The position numbers were made by a program, and so were the translations under genes. A DNA stretch of 64,000 bases from Hymenobacter gummosus (GTDB taxonomy: Bacteria; Bacteroidota; Bacteroidia; Cytophagales; Hymenobacteraceae), in NCBI RefSeq assembly GCF_003970915.1, contig NZ_RXOF01000005.1, positions 310,001 to 374,000 on the forward strand. The letters run 5' to 3'. Below are positions 51,553 through 61,101 of the stretch, piece after piece; the stretch's first letter is position 1; each line of letters starts with the position of its first letter. Under the pieces are notes generated by a model. That model was not told the DNA's origin. It saw only the letters and a program-made list of their open reading frames with translations, and did not search any database.

Positions 51553-54183
51553 ATGAAACGACTGCTGCCCGTCCTGCTCGCGGCCCTGCCCCTGGTGGCT
51601 ACGGCCCAACGCAAGCCCGCCGCTGCCCCCGCGAAGACGCCCGCCAAAACCACGGCCACCCCCGCGGCCACGCCCCGCCCGGCGGCCCCGGCCAGCCTGG
51701 CCCCGCTGCCGGTGCCGGCCGAAATCCAGTTTGCCGGCCTGCGCCTGCGCCTCTCCGACGGCGGCCGGGCGGCCGTGCAGCAGAAAGTGGACGCGCTGCG
51801 CCGCCACCCCGGCTCCTACCAGCAGCGCGTAGCCGCCGCCGACGCGGCCTTCCCCATCATTGAGCGGGTATTCCAGGAGGAAGGCGTGCCGCTGGACTTC
51901 CGCTTCCTCTGCATCCAGGAAAGCGGCCTGCAGGGCGACGCGCAGAGCATCCACGACGCCATCGGCTACTGGCAGTTCAAGCGCGAGGCCGCCGCCGACT
52001 TCGGCTTGGAAGTCAGCGACGCCGTGGACGAGCGGAAGCACTTGGTGGCGGCCACCCACGGGGCGGCCAAGTACCTGCTGCGCAGCCAGCGCATGTACCA
52101 GAACTGGCTGCACACCCTGCTGAGCTACAACCTCGGCCTGGGCGGCGTGAAGCCCTACACCCTGCCCACCGACGCCAAGGCGACGGAAATGCAGATTACC
52201 GAGCAGACCCACCCCTACATCCTGACCTTCCTGGCCCACAAGCTGGCCTACGAGCCGGGCATCGGCACGAACCCGCGGCCGGCCATGCTGCTGCGCGAGT
52301 ACCCGGCCGTGCCCGGGCAGAGCCTGCCCGCCCTGGCCCAGGCCCTGCAAACCAACCCCGCCGAGCTGAGCCGGCACAACCGCTGGCTGCTGGCCGCCGC
52401 CGTGCCCACTACCGGCAAAACCTACACCGCCCTGGTGCCCGTGACGGACTCGTTGCAGCTGCTGGCCATGGCCGTGCAGCAGCGGCAGGTAGCCACCAAG
52501 CTGGTAACCGCGCCCGAAACCGACGCCCGCAACGCCGCTTTCGTGACGGTAAACGGGATGCGCGCCGTGGTGGCTTTGCCCAACGAGTCAAAGGAAGAGC
52601 TGGCCCGCCGCGCCGGGGTGAAGCTGCGCAAGTTCATGCAGTTCAACGACCTGATGCCCTTCGACCGCGTGGTGGCGGGCCAGCCCTACTTCACTCAGAA
52701 AAAGCGCGACAAGGCCGCCGTGGAGTACCACGTGACGCAGGCCGGGGAAAGCCTGGTCACCGTGTCGCAGAAGTACGGGGTGCGGGCCCGGGCCATCCGG
52801 AGCAAGAACCGCATGGCCGCCAATGAGCCCCTGCAGCCCGGCCGCGTGCTCTGGCTGCAACACACCCGCCCCCGGGCCGTGGCCGTGGAATTTGTGCAGG
52901 ACCAGACGGGCGCCGTGGCCGCCGCCATGGAGCGTCCCACCGGCGCCCCGGCCCCCGCGCCTGCTCCAGTTCCCGCTACCCCCGCCCCGACGCCCGCACC
53001 CAAGCGGAAGCCCGCCGAGGCCGAGGTGTATACCGGCCGTACTGCCGCCGCCCAGCGCGCCATCGACGATGCGCCGGAGGCTGAGCAGGACAGTTCGCGC
53101 ATCGGCGGGCTGCTGAGCAAACTGGGCCGCAAACCTGCCGCCGCTGAGCCCGAAGCGGATACCGTGGCCGTCGACACCACGGTGGAAACTATCAACGAAG
53201 TGGCCGCCGAAGCCCCGGCTGTGGCCCCCGCCGCGCCCGCGCCCAAGCCCGCCCGCGGCCTCTACACCGGCGAGCCGACGGAGAAGAAGCTGCCCGCCGC
53301 CGCGCCGCTGGCCGACGAGCCCAGCGGCAACGAGCCCGACGAAGAACCGGCGGTGGCTTCGGCCCCGGTCGTCAGCAAGCCGGCCGCTACGCCCGCCCCG
53401 GCGCCCAAACCGGCCGCGCCGGCCCCGAAGCCCGCCGTGACCGAGCCCAAGCCGGTGGCCGCGGAGCCCAAGCCCACCACCCCGACGCCGGTAGCTGCTA
53501 CGCCCGCCACCCCGAAACCCGCTCCGACGTCGGTGCCGAAAACCACTCCGGCCGCCCCAACGGCGGCCGTGCCTGCCCCCAAGCCGGCTGCCAGCCCGGC
53601 CACTCCCGCCGCTGACCCCACGATGACGCCGGGCGCCGGCTGGCCCATTCCGGCCAGCGGGCAGCACACGGTGCAGGCTAAGGAAACGCTCTACGGCGTG
53701 GCCCGCCGCTACAATCTGCGCCCCGCCGACCTGGTGCAGTGGAACGCGCTGCCGCCCAACCCCTCGCTGCAGCTGGGCCAGGTGCTGCGCCTGACGCCGC
53801 CCACCGGCACCGCCGCCCCAGCTCCGACTGCCGCTGCTGCTGCGCCCAAAACGCCGGCCTCCGCCCCGGCCAAACCGGCCCCGGCGGCTGCAACAACCCC
53901 AGCTAAACCGGCTTCAACTGCCCCAGCGGCGACAACGACACCGGCCAAACCCGCTTCAACTGCTCCAGCCGCCACGACGGCCGCCAAGCCCGCCCCGGCG
54001 GCGCCAGCGGCTAAGCCGGTGGCAGCGGCGGGCACCATCAAGCACACGGTGGTGGCCAAGGAGACGCTGTTCAGCATTTCGCAGAAGTACAAGGTGAAGC
54101 CCGCGCAGATTATGCAGTGGAACAACAAGACCGAGGAAACCGTCCGCCTGGGCGAGGTGCTGACCATTCAGCCCGGCCGGTAA
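51553..54183 (+). CDS. LysM-containing lytic transglycosylase (MltD-like)
   Basis: 876 residues. Signal peptide MKRLLPVLLAALPLVATAQ sets the start. The transglycosylase SLT domain has catalytic Glu in CIQESGLQ (about residue 122) and IGYWQFKREAAADFGLEV. Three LysM domains bind glycan: near 391 (YHVTQAGESLVTVSQKYGV), 703 (HTVQAKETLYGVARRYNL) and 829 (HTVVAKETLFSISQKYKV). Between LysM1 and LysM2 lie about 250 residues of Pro/Ala/Lys-rich linker, and another such linker precedes LysM3. It cleaves peptidoglycan in the periplasm, complementing PBP1A. A terminator follows. Confidence 0.95.
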   Translation: MKRLLPVLLAALPLVATAQRKPAAAPAKTPAKTTATPAATPRPAAPASLAPLPVPAEIQFAGLRLRLSDGGRAAVQQKVDALRRHPGSYQQRVAAADAAFPIIERVFQEEGVPLDFRFLCIQESGLQGDAQSIHDAIGYWQFKREAAADFGLEVSDAVDERKHLVAATHGAAKYLLRSQRMYQNWLHTLLSYNLGLGGVKPYTLPTDAKATEMQITEQTHPYILTFLAHKLAYEPGIGTNPRPAMLLREYPAVPGQSLPALAQALQTNPAELSRHNRWLLAAAVPTTGKTYTALVPVTDSLQLLAMAVQQRQVATKLVTAPETDARNAAFVTVNGMRAVVALPNESKEELARRAGVKLRKFMQFNDLMPFDRVVAGQPYFTQKKRDKAAVEYHVTQAGESLVTVSQKYGVRARAIRSKNRMAANEPLQPGRVLWLQHTRPRAVAVEFVQDQTGAVAAAMERPTGAPAPAPAPVPATPAPTPAPKRKPAEAEVYTGRTAAAQRAIDDAPEAEQDSSRIGGLLSKLGRKPAAAEPEADTVAVDTTVETINEVAAEAPAVAPAAPAPKPARGLYTGEPTEKKLPAAAPLADEPSGNEPDEEPAVASAPVVSKPAATPAPAPKPAAPAPKPAVTEPKPVAAEPKPTTPTPVAATPATPKPAPTSVPKTTPAAPTAAVPAPKPAASPATPAADPTMTPGAGWPIPASGQHTVQAKETLYGVARRYNLRPADLVQWNALPPNPSLQLGQVLRLTPPTGTAAPAPTAAAAAPKTPASAPAKPAPAAATTPAKPASTAPAATTTPAKPASTAPAATTAAKPAPAAPAAKPVAAAGTIKHTVVAKETLFSISQKYKVKPAQIMQWNNKTEETVRLGEVLTIQPGR

Positions 54184-54205
54184 GCGGCAGTACCCCGCCC
54201 TCCCG

Positions 54206-54240
54206 AAAGCGCCGCCGGCCCCGAGCCGGCGGCGCTTTTG
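54206..54240 (+). terminator. Terminator after transglycosylase gene
   Basis: AAAGCGCCGCCGGC arms, loop CCCGA, then TTTT. Confidence 0.9.
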
Positions 54241-54342
54241 CGTTGGATACCGGCCAGTGCCAACGGCTCTGCTGGCTTCGTCGTAAGCAGAAACAGTATT
54301 GGTCAGCTCCACGGCCGGTGCTCCTCCCCTATTCCCACCCGC

Positions 54343-55560
54343 ATGATTCTGACTACCGGCCAGCCCTTCTGGCTTACCGAGCAGGGCCTCGTCCGCTACC
54401 CCGTGCTTACCGAAGACCTGAGCTGCGACGTGGCCATCGTCGGCGGCGGCATCACCGGGGCTTTCCTGGGCTACTACCTCACCCGGGCCGGCCTGCGGGC
54501 CGTGGTGCTGGAAGGCCGCTACGTAGGCGGCGGCAGCACCTCCGCCAGCACTGCCATGTGCCAGTACGAGCTGGACGTGGACCTCATCGACCTGCGCGAG
54601 AAGCTCGGCACCAGCCGGGCCAACGATGCCTACCTGGCCAACGTGTACGCCGTGCACGAGCTGGGCCGCCTCTGCCGCGAGCAGCTGCCCGACCCCTGCA
54701 GCTACGAGTACTGCCGCAGCTTCTACCTGGCCAGCCGCGAGCGGGACGCCGGCCACCTGCACGACGAAGGCGAAGCCCGCCGCGGCATCGGCATCGACGC
54801 GGAGTACCTGGAGCGCGCCGAGCTGCTGCGCCGCTACCAGCTGCAGGCCCCCGCCGCCCTGCTCTCCGGCGACACGGCCCAGGTGGACCCGTACCGGCTC
54901 ACGCACACGCTGCTGGCCGAAGCCGCCAAGCAGGGCCTGCGGGTGTTTGAGCGCACACCCGTGCAGCACTGCGCCACGGAGGCCGACGGCCAATCGGTGA
55001 CGGTACACGCGGGCGAGAGGCGCATCAGGGCCCGGCACGTGGTGGTGTGCACCGGCTACGAGGCCGACAACCTGGTCCCGCGCGACCTGGTGAACCTGCA
55101 TTCCACCTACGTGGTCATCAGTCAGCCCGGCGAAATGAGCGGCCTGCCCACCGGCAACGCCCAGATCTGGGAAACGGCCCGCCCCTACCTCTACACCCGC
55201 ACCACCGCCGACGGCCGCATCATGGTGGGCGGCCGCGACGAAGTAGTAAAAAGCGCCGCCTTCCAGAACACCGTGCTGGAGCACAAGGTCGACAAGCTGG
55301 AAAAGCAGTTTCAGGATCTGTTTGCCCGCGAGACGCCCTTCACCCGCGACTTTGTGTGGGCCGGCGTGTACGGCGAAACCGACGACGGGCTGCCTTACAT
55401 CGGCGCGCACAAGGACTTTCCGCGGCACCAGTTTGCCCTCGGCTACGGCGGCAACGGCACCACTTACAGCCTGCTGGCCACCGAAATCATCTGCGCGGCC
55501 CTCACCAGCCGGCCCCACCGCTACGCCGCCACCTTCGGCTTCGACCGCGTGGGCGGCTGA
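54343..55560 (+). CDS. FAD-dependent oxidoreductase, DAO family
   Basis: 405 residues. FAD-binding loop VAIVGGGITGAFLGYYLTRA near residue 30 and VVLEGRYVGGGSTSASTAM, then RHVVVCTGYEA and the C-terminal GVYGETDDGLPYIGAHKDF with ALGYGGNGTTYSLLA. This is the D-amino-acid oxidase/glycine oxidase/GlpD-like fold; the substrate is probably an amine or amino acid but cannot be fixed. No signal peptide. ATG MILTTGQPFWL chosen; frame upstream has no family similarity. Confidence 0.92.
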   Translation: MILTTGQPFWLTEQGLVRYPVLTEDLSCDVAIVGGGITGAFLGYYLTRAGLRAVVLEGRYVGGGSTSASTAMCQYELDVDLIDLREKLGTSRANDAYLANVYAVHELGRLCREQLPDPCSYEYCRSFYLASRERDAGHLHDEGEARRGIGIDAEYLERAELLRRYQLQAPAALLSGDTAQVDPYRLTHTLLAEAAKQGLRVFERTPVQHCATEADGQSVTVHAGERRIRARHVVVCTGYEADNLVPRDLVNLHSTYVVISQPGEMSGLPTGNAQIWETARPYLYTRTTADGRIMVGGRDEVVKSAAFQNTVLEHKVDKLEKQFQDLFARETPFTRDFVWAGVYGETDDGLPYIGAHKDFPRHQFALGYGGNGTTYSLLATEIICAALTSRPHRYAATFGFDRVGG

Positions 55561-55580
55561 CGCCCGGCCGCGGGACGCCC

Positions 55581-55620
55581 CACGAAAAAAGGCAGCCCGT
55601 CGGGGCTGCCTTTTTTCGTG
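55581..55620. terminator. Bidirectional terminator
   Basis: Perfect 18-bp arms CACGAAAAAAGGCAGCCC and complement, 4-bp loop, T-runs on both strands, between convergent genes. Confidence 0.93.
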
Positions 55621-55639
55621 CTTGAGGGGGAGTTGCCCG

Positions 55640-56707
55640 CTAGGCCGCTGCCAGCTGGGGCCGGGCCTTGGCAATTTTGCGGGTGCGGCTCTTGAGCAGC
55701 TCCACGACTTCCGCCTCCGATTGGTACCGGTCGCCGAGGTTCACGAAGTGCTTGGCCATGAGGTCGTAGCGCTTCAGCATCAGCCAGGCGAAGACGTGCA
55801 GGAAGTGGATGCCGTCGAACACGATGGCGTCGTTCTGCACGTACTTGGGAATATCCTTCTGGAAGGCGGCCGGGTGCTCGGTCCAGTGCCGGGCGGGCCG
55901 GATGTGGTGGCTGGCGTGGTAGCCGTCGTTCCAGCACTTGTGGTTGTACTTGGTGTTGATGCAGGTGATGCTGTTGGTGTAGTCGTTGCCCGGGTCGTTG
56001 CCGTCGATGAAGGCGTGCTGGGTCCAGTTGCCGAGCATCATGATGACGCGCGAAATCAGGAAGGGCAGCACGAACACCACCAGCGTGGCGGGCCAGTTTA
56101 CCAGCCACAAACCCACGCACAGGGCCGCGTAGAGCACTTCGCCGCGCACCGAGCGCCACAGCAGCTTCATCTTGCGCTTCTTGATGAAGTAGTGCGAGAG
56201 GTGGAAGATGCCCAGCATGATGAAGGTGCCGAGGTAGTGCGCAAAGCCCCGCAGCGAGTCGCGCTGGTAGTACATGGTAGAGCTTTTGTCGTCCTCCAGG
56301 TTATTCTCGGCGTGGTGCATGCCCAGGTGGTGGGCGTAGTAGGTCTCCGGCGTCTGCCCGAACAGGGGCCCGATAACCCAGGGCAGGTAGTGGTTCAGGA
56401 AGCCGTACTCCTTCTTGAAGAAAGCCCGGTGGCTGGTGCAGTGTAGCATCAGCCCGAAGGGCCCCTTGAAGGTGATGTTGTTCAGAAACTGGTACGCCAC
56501 CGCCGCCGGCCACCAGGCCCAGCCAGGCAGGCCGGGCACGAACAGCAGCGCCGCCAGCGGAATCAGCGTGGCGGTGATGCGCAGCGTGAGGTGCACAAAC
56601 GGCAGGTCACGCTTGTCGTTGATGAGGCTGACCAGCCACTGGTCGACGGCGGAGCGTTGGGCCGGCTCCTGGTACGTGGGGTCCGTGAGGACGCTAAATG
56701 ATTTCAT
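55640..56707 (-). CDS. Fatty-acid desaturase
   Basis: 355 residues. Membrane di-iron desaturase with His boxes HCTSH (about residue 90), HHLGMHH (about 126) and YHASHH (about 268), and about four membrane segments. It introduces a double bond into acyl chains at the membrane using O2. The start MKSFSVLTDPTYQ is used; three residues upstream are unlikely. It stands divergently from the next gene. Confidence 0.93.
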   Translation of the reverse strand: MKSFSVLTDPTYQEPAQRSAVDQWLVSLINDKRDLPFVHLTLRITATLIPLAALLFVPGLPGWAWWPAAVAYQFLNNITFKGPFGLMLHCTSHRAFFKKEYGFLNHYLPWVIGPLFGQTPETYYAHHLGMHHAENNLEDDKSSTMYYQRDSLRGFAHYLGTFIMLGIFHLSHYFIKKRKMKLLWRSVRGEVLYAALCVGLWLVNWPATLVVFVLPFLISRVIMMLGNWTQHAFIDGNDPGNDYTNSITCINTKYNHKCWNDGYHASHHIRPARHWTEHPAAFQKDIPKYVQNDAIVFDGIHFLHVFAWLMLKRYDLMAKHFVNLGDRYQSEAEVVELLKSRTRKIAKARPQLAAA

Positions 56708-57016
56708 AGGCAGCAATCCGACGCATTAGCGGGCCGGCATCAGTTGAACAAGGAGCTGATGGGGAGTGAAATGCATTGGATTCGCCGCCGGCGCGGGGGC
56801 TGACAAGCGAAACAAAGGCAGGTGAGGTGAGAGGCAGGTAAAGCTGGACAATACGCCCGGCAGGAGCAGTTATAGGTCGGGGAACCTACGCCCAAGATAA
56901 GGCTTTTACCAGCGAATGGCCGCCGCCCCGAACGTTACCAGCGTATTATTCCGTGCTTTGCCCCCAGCTTCCCGTTCTTACTTCTCGCGCTGTCGGCCCT
57001 TTCCCGCCCCTTTGCC
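56708..57016. other. Divergent intergenic region, no gene seen
   Basis: Promoter region for the desaturase (minus) and the small exported protein (plus). No exact -7 box with partner was found, and no hairpin or repeat is evident. Confidence 0.4.
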
Positions 57017-57460
57017 ATGTCCTACCTGTCCCTTGTGCTGAGCCTGCTGCTGGCCTCCCCGGCCCCTGCTCAGACGGCCCCCAAGCCCCGGGCCGCTCAA
57101 GCCGCTACCTCGTCGGAGCGCGTGGCCCAGTACCACCGCGACTACCTGGAGCGGCTGCGGGCGGCCTACTTTGCCCCCGGCGACCCGCGGGCCACGGCCT
57201 TGCTGAGCACCGCCACCGAGGAGCTGAGCGCCCGCCGCAAGGCCCTGCGCGCCGAGCTGACGGCCGCTTTGCCCGGCAAAACCGGCCTCACCATTAAGCC
57301 CACCGACAGCTGGCGGCAGGAGCTGGCGGCGCTCAACAAAACGCCCCAGGCCGTGAAGTTCTTCGACCGCTGCCGCCGCAATCCGGCCCTGGAAACGGCG
57401 TACCAGCGGTTTCTGGATGCGCGGCTGGACGAGCTATTCCCCGAAGCGGCGGGGCGCTGA
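57017..57460 (+). CDS. Small exported helical protein, cassette copy 1
   Basis: 147 residues, signal peptide MSYLSLVLSLLLASPAPAQ, then an all-helical domain with ERLRAAYFAPGDPRATALLS and RCRRNPALETAYQRFLDARL. The protein at 60385-60867 shares the pattern ER-L/M-RAxYxxPxDxRA...NPAL/HPAL...R, so they are paralogues. Each precedes an FG-GAP/T9SS gene. Family unknown. Confidence 0.8.
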   Translation: MSYLSLVLSLLLASPAPAQTAPKPRAAQAATSSERVAQYHRDYLERLRAAYFAPGDPRATALLSTATEELSARRKALRAELTAALPGKTGLTIKPTDSWRQELAALNKTPQAVKFFDRCRRNPALETAYQRFLDARLDELFPEAAGR

Positions 57461-57588
57461 GTGGTGGGCGGGCTCAGTGCCTGGCTACGCCAACTGGCTT
57501 CCAAAAGCATCAGCAGCCCGGAAAAAGTCAACCTTTTAGCTATATTTCTTCCCGTTGATACAGTTCGTCATTTTTTCCTTACCCGTCT

Positions 57589-59331
57589 ATGAAGCACCTC
57601 CGTACCCCCAAAAGCCTCGGGCCGAGTACGGTACTGAGTGCTGGTCTGCTGCTGATTAGCAGCTACGCCGCGGCCCAGCACGTCGTCACGGCCCTCTCGC
57701 CGGCGCGCAATGCCGTGGCCGCCCCGGTCAGCACGCCGATTTCCGTTACGGCTTCCTCCGCCCTGCCGGCCACGGGCCCGGCCCAGTTGCACGTGTTCAG
57801 CCAGCAGGCCCGGGGCAAGCGCACCGGCCCGCTCGCGACCAGCGGCAACACGCTTACCCTCAGCCCGGGCAGCGCCTTCCGGCCCGGCGAAACCGTGCAG
57901 GCCACCCTGCTCGGCGCGGCCAACGGCGGCACGGTGGCCCAGGGGCAGGTGTGGCAGTTCACGGCCGCTACCACCGGCGGCACCGGCACTTTCGGCAGCC
58001 CCACCCGCCTCAACCTTGGCTTGTCTCCGGCCGCGCCCAGACTAGCCGACTTCGACGGCGACGGCGACCTGGACATCCTGTCCTCGGAGCAAAATCAGCC
58101 GACGGGCATCAGCCTCTGGCTGAACAACGGCAGCGGCACCTTTAGCAGCATACCGGCCCCGCCGGTAAACCCGAACAGCACGGCCAGCGCGCTGGCCGTG
58201 GGCGACGTCAACGGGGACGGGCGCCCCGACGCGCTGATTCCGAACAGCACCAGCACCCCAACGCTGCCGTTCCACATCAAGGTGTTTTTTGGTAACGGCG
58301 ACGGCACTTTCCTGACGGGCCCGAACGTACCGATCGGCAATACAAACCCGGCCAGCATCCAGCTGGCCGACGCCGACGCCGATGGCGACCTGGATATGTT
58401 TGTGCTGACCCCGTTTCCCAGCTCCCAGACGAGCTACGTCACCGTGTTGCTGAACAGCGGCACCGGCTCGTTTACTTCCGCCGGCGACGTGCCCGTGACC
58501 ATTCAGCCCACGGCCCTAGCCCTGGGCGACGTGGACAACGACGGCGACGTGGATTTTACGGCCGTCAGCCTGGTCGCCACCAACCCCACGCCCGTAACCA
58601 TCGCCCTCAACGACGGCAGCGGCAGCTTTACCCCGACCCCCATGCCCTGGACGGCCGGCTCGTTTCAGGCCGTCAACTTGGCCGACATCGACGGCGACGG
58701 CGACCTGGACTGGCTGGGCACGAGCTACGGCACCGTTAGCGGCGTAATCGTGCGCCGCAACAACGGCAGCGGCAGCTTCGGGGCGCCTACCACGGTGGCG
58801 GCCGGGACGGACCCGCGCGCATCTCAGCTGGGCGACGTAGACGGCGACGGCGACCTGGACCTTATTGCCAGCAGCTGGCAGGATCAGTCGCTGCAGGTGC
58901 GCCTGAACGACGGGGCCGGCAACTTCAGCGGCAGCGGTCAAGCGGTGGCCGGGGCTTACCTCAATACCCTGACAATGGGTGATTTGGATAACGACGGCGA
59001 CCTGGATGCGCTGGTCACCTCCAACTGGAACGCCACCAGCGGCGGCTACGTGCTCCTCAACCAGAACCGCCCGCTGGCCACGCAGCGCCCCCGCCTCGAT
59101 GCCACGCTGGCCTGGCCCAACCCCGTAGCCGCCGGCCAGCCGCTGCGCCTAACGCACGCCGGCCCGGCCCATTACCGCCTCACCACCGCCCTGGGGCAGC
59201 TGGTGCGGCAGCAGGCCGTAGCCAGCACCGCCACCGACATTCCGACGGCGGGTCTGGCCCCGGGGCTCTACCTGCTGAGCGTCAGCACACCCAACGCGGC
59301 CCCGGCCGTGCAGCGCGTGGTCATTCAGTAG
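57589..59331 (+). CDS. FG-GAP repeat protein with T9SS sorting domain, copy 1
   Basis: 580 residues. Signal peptide (to about residue 29, YAAAQ), an SbsA/Big_5-like Ig domain (residues 30-130), then seven FG-GAP/VCBS calcium loops of the form DxDGDGDLD (first DFDGDGDLD, last DLDNDGDLD), enough for a seven-bladed propeller. The last 80 residues are a type A T9SS C-terminal domain: LAWPNPVAAGQPLRL and GLAPGLYLLSV ending VVIQ. Secreted through T9SS to the surface or medium; probably adhesion or binding. A strong terminator follows. Confidence 0.93.
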   Translation: MKHLRTPKSLGPSTVLSAGLLLISSYAAAQHVVTALSPARNAVAAPVSTPISVTASSALPATGPAQLHVFSQQARGKRTGPLATSGNTLTLSPGSAFRPGETVQATLLGAANGGTVAQGQVWQFTAATTGGTGTFGSPTRLNLGLSPAAPRLADFDGDGDLDILSSEQNQPTGISLWLNNGSGTFSSIPAPPVNPNSTASALAVGDVNGDGRPDALIPNSTSTPTLPFHIKVFFGNGDGTFLTGPNVPIGNTNPASIQLADADADGDLDMFVLTPFPSSQTSYVTVLLNSGTGSFTSAGDVPVTIQPTALALGDVDNDGDVDFTAVSLVATNPTPVTIALNDGSGSFTPTPMPWTAGSFQAVNLADIDGDGDLDWLGTSYGTVSGVIVRRNNGSGSFGAPTTVAAGTDPRASQLGDVDGDGDLDLIASSWQDQSLQVRLNDGAGNFSGSGQAVAGAYLNTLTMGDLDNDGDLDALVTSNWNATSGGYVLLNQNRPLATQRPRLDATLAWPNPVAAGQPLRLTHAGPAHYRLTTALGQLVRQQAVASTATDIPTAGLAPGLYLLSVSTPNAAPAVQRVVIQ

Positions 59332-59349
59332 CACCGCCGGCAATGCTTA

Positions 59350-59385
59350 GCAAAAAGGCCCGCTTTTCGAAGCGGGCCTTTTTGC
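59350..59385. terminator. Bidirectional terminator
   Basis: Perfect 16-bp arms GCAAAAAGGCCCGCTT and complement, 4-bp loop, between convergent genes. Confidence 0.93.
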
Positions 59386-59415
59386 TGTAAGAATGTCCCA
59401 GGCAGGGTCACCCCG

Positions 59416-60159
59416 CTATTTTCTGGCAAAGCCCTTGTTGGTCAATGTCAGCGCGTTTATGTCGATGCCGAAGCGCTGCTGCAGGGTGCTGGCCACGTTA
59501 CGCCGGAAAGCCGGCTGCGTATCGGGGGCACCCTGCGCGCCCACGTACAGCAGGGCGGTCTGCAGCTTCAGGTACTCGCCCAGGGCCGCCGTGGTGCTGG
59601 CCGATTTGCCCGCCAGGGCGCGGCCCACGGCCGGGGCTAGCTGCGCCCGCACCGCCCCCGACTTACCGGCCGGCAGCAGTGCCTGGCCCGGCACCGCGCC
59701 GTGCGCCACTTGGTAGGTAGCCACCAGGTAGGCGGCGTAAGCATCGGCCAGGTCGTTTTCGCGCAGGCCCGAGCCGCTCAGCAGCTTGCGGTACAGCGTG
59801 GTGTAATCAGTGGTGCCGCCCGGCCCGAACGCGGCGGTGAACTGCTGCGCGGCGGCGGCCGGTTTGCCGTGGTTTTGCGCGGCCAGGGCCTGCCGGCGGG
59901 CCGTGGCGCTGGGGCTATAGGCGGTGCCGGCCGATTTTGTCGCCGCACCGGCACTCGCGCTTTTGCTCCGGTCCGCGTTGCGCATGGACGCCTCGACGGC
60001 GTTGTTGGCCAGCAGCGTATTGGTCTGCGACACGACGCTGCTGGTGAAGTTGTCCATAATCAGCTCGACTGATTGTTGGGCCTGGGCCCCAGGCGCGGCG
60101 CCCAGCAGCAGGCCGAGGCTCAGTAACGCGCCCCAGCAGGTTTTTTCGAAGCATTTCAT
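59416..60159 (-). CDS. DUF6683-like exported protein
   Basis: 247 residues. The ATG at MKCFEKTCWGALLSLGLLLG gives a signal peptide. The mature part has an Ala/Ser-rich stretch, then AARRQALAAQ-type and GLRENDLADAYAAYLVATYQ motifs that fit the DUF6683 pattern of small secreted proteins (family from memory, moderate). It sits between the two FG-GAP cassettes on the opposite strand. Confidence 0.72.
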   Translation of the reverse strand: MKCFEKTCWGALLSLGLLLGAAPGAQAQQSVELIMDNFTSSVVSQTNTLLANNAVEASMRNADRSKSASAGAATKSAGTAYSPSATARRQALAAQNHGKPAAAAQQFTAAFGPGGTTDYTTLYRKLLSGSGLRENDLADAYAAYLVATYQVAHGAVPGQALLPAGKSGAVRAQLAPAVGRALAGKSASTTAALGEYLKLQTALLYVGAQGAPDTQPAFRRNVASTLQQRFGIDINALTLTNKGFARK

Positions 60160-60384
60160 AGTCAAGCGGCAAGGATGGTCTTGTTGACCTTACGCCGCGT
60201 CCCGGGTGGGAGTTGGAACCGCGCGAACTGCCCGCTTTCTGGCTGCTTCCCTTTGCTTGCTGCCGCAGCCGGTACTCAGAATGGCAGATTGTAGGCAACT
60301 GAACAACCGGTATTTTTTCGTTGCAGCGTTACCTTGTCAGTCTTCCCGTACAGCCACCGAACGATACTATTACCGCTTCTGACT

Positions 60385-60867
60385 ATGCGCCTTGCCCTCC
60401 GTTTGTTCCCGGTTTTCGGCTTGCTTTTGCTGCTGCCGGGCATTGCGCCATCCGCCCGGGCACAGACCGCCGCCCCCGATTCTACCGCCATCATGATTGA
60501 AATAGCGCGTCAGGGTATTGAGCGGATGCGCGCCATCTACGCCGAGCCCGATGATGCCCGGGCCGCCCGGCTAATCGACCAGGCCATCCGGGAAATAGGG
60601 CCGCGCTACGAGCGGTTTATGCGCTACCAGGCAAGTTTGCCGGCGGAGCAGCAGGACCAGCTAGCGGCCCGCATGCAGCAACAGCCGTGGTTTCGGGCGC
60701 TGCGCGAGTTCAGCCTGAGCGCGGAGTACCGCGGCTTTCAGGCCCGGGCCAACCGTCACCCGGCGCTAAAAGCGGCGGCAGCCCGGCTGCAACAGGCCGA
60801 ATACCTGCAGATTCAGCACCACGGCGGCCCGGCGGGCAGCGCGCCAGCCGGCGCCCGGCCGCTGTAG
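60385..60867 (+). CDS. Small exported helical protein, cassette copy 2
   Basis: 160 residues, signal peptide MRLALRLFPVFGLLLLLPGI to SARAQ. Helical mature part with IERMRAIYAEPDDARAARLI and ARANRHPALKAAAARLQQAE, alignable with the 57017 gene product. An FG-GAP/T9SS gene follows, as with copy 1. Family unknown. Confidence 0.8.
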   Translation: MRLALRLFPVFGLLLLLPGIAPSARAQTAAPDSTAIMIEIARQGIERMRAIYAEPDDARAARLIDQAIREIGPRYERFMRYQASLPAEQQDQLAARMQQQPWFRALREFSLSAEYRGFQARANRHPALKAAAARLQQAEYLQIQHHGGPAGSAPAGARPL

Positions 60868-61101
60868 GGCTCGGCTCACGATGTAGTCGGTGAATAGGCG
60901 GCTGCAAGGTCATTGCCGATCAGGTTCGTGGCCCAGCAAGCTAATTCCGTCTGCCCTTCTCTGGGCTCCAAAGCTTGGCCCTGGACAAAAGCAGATTAAA
61001 GTCCTTAATAGCACAACTTTACCTGTTATAACAGGTATCTTCTCAACGAAATATTAGCCCGGCTGGGCAGTTCAGTTTCGATTATTTCTTCAATCTTCGA
61101 C

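Noticed and set aside
53956..55674. Long minus-strand frame opposite the FAD oxidoreductase
   Set aside because: Spans the transglycosylase end, a terminator and the oxidoreductase; no start context or recognisable domain.
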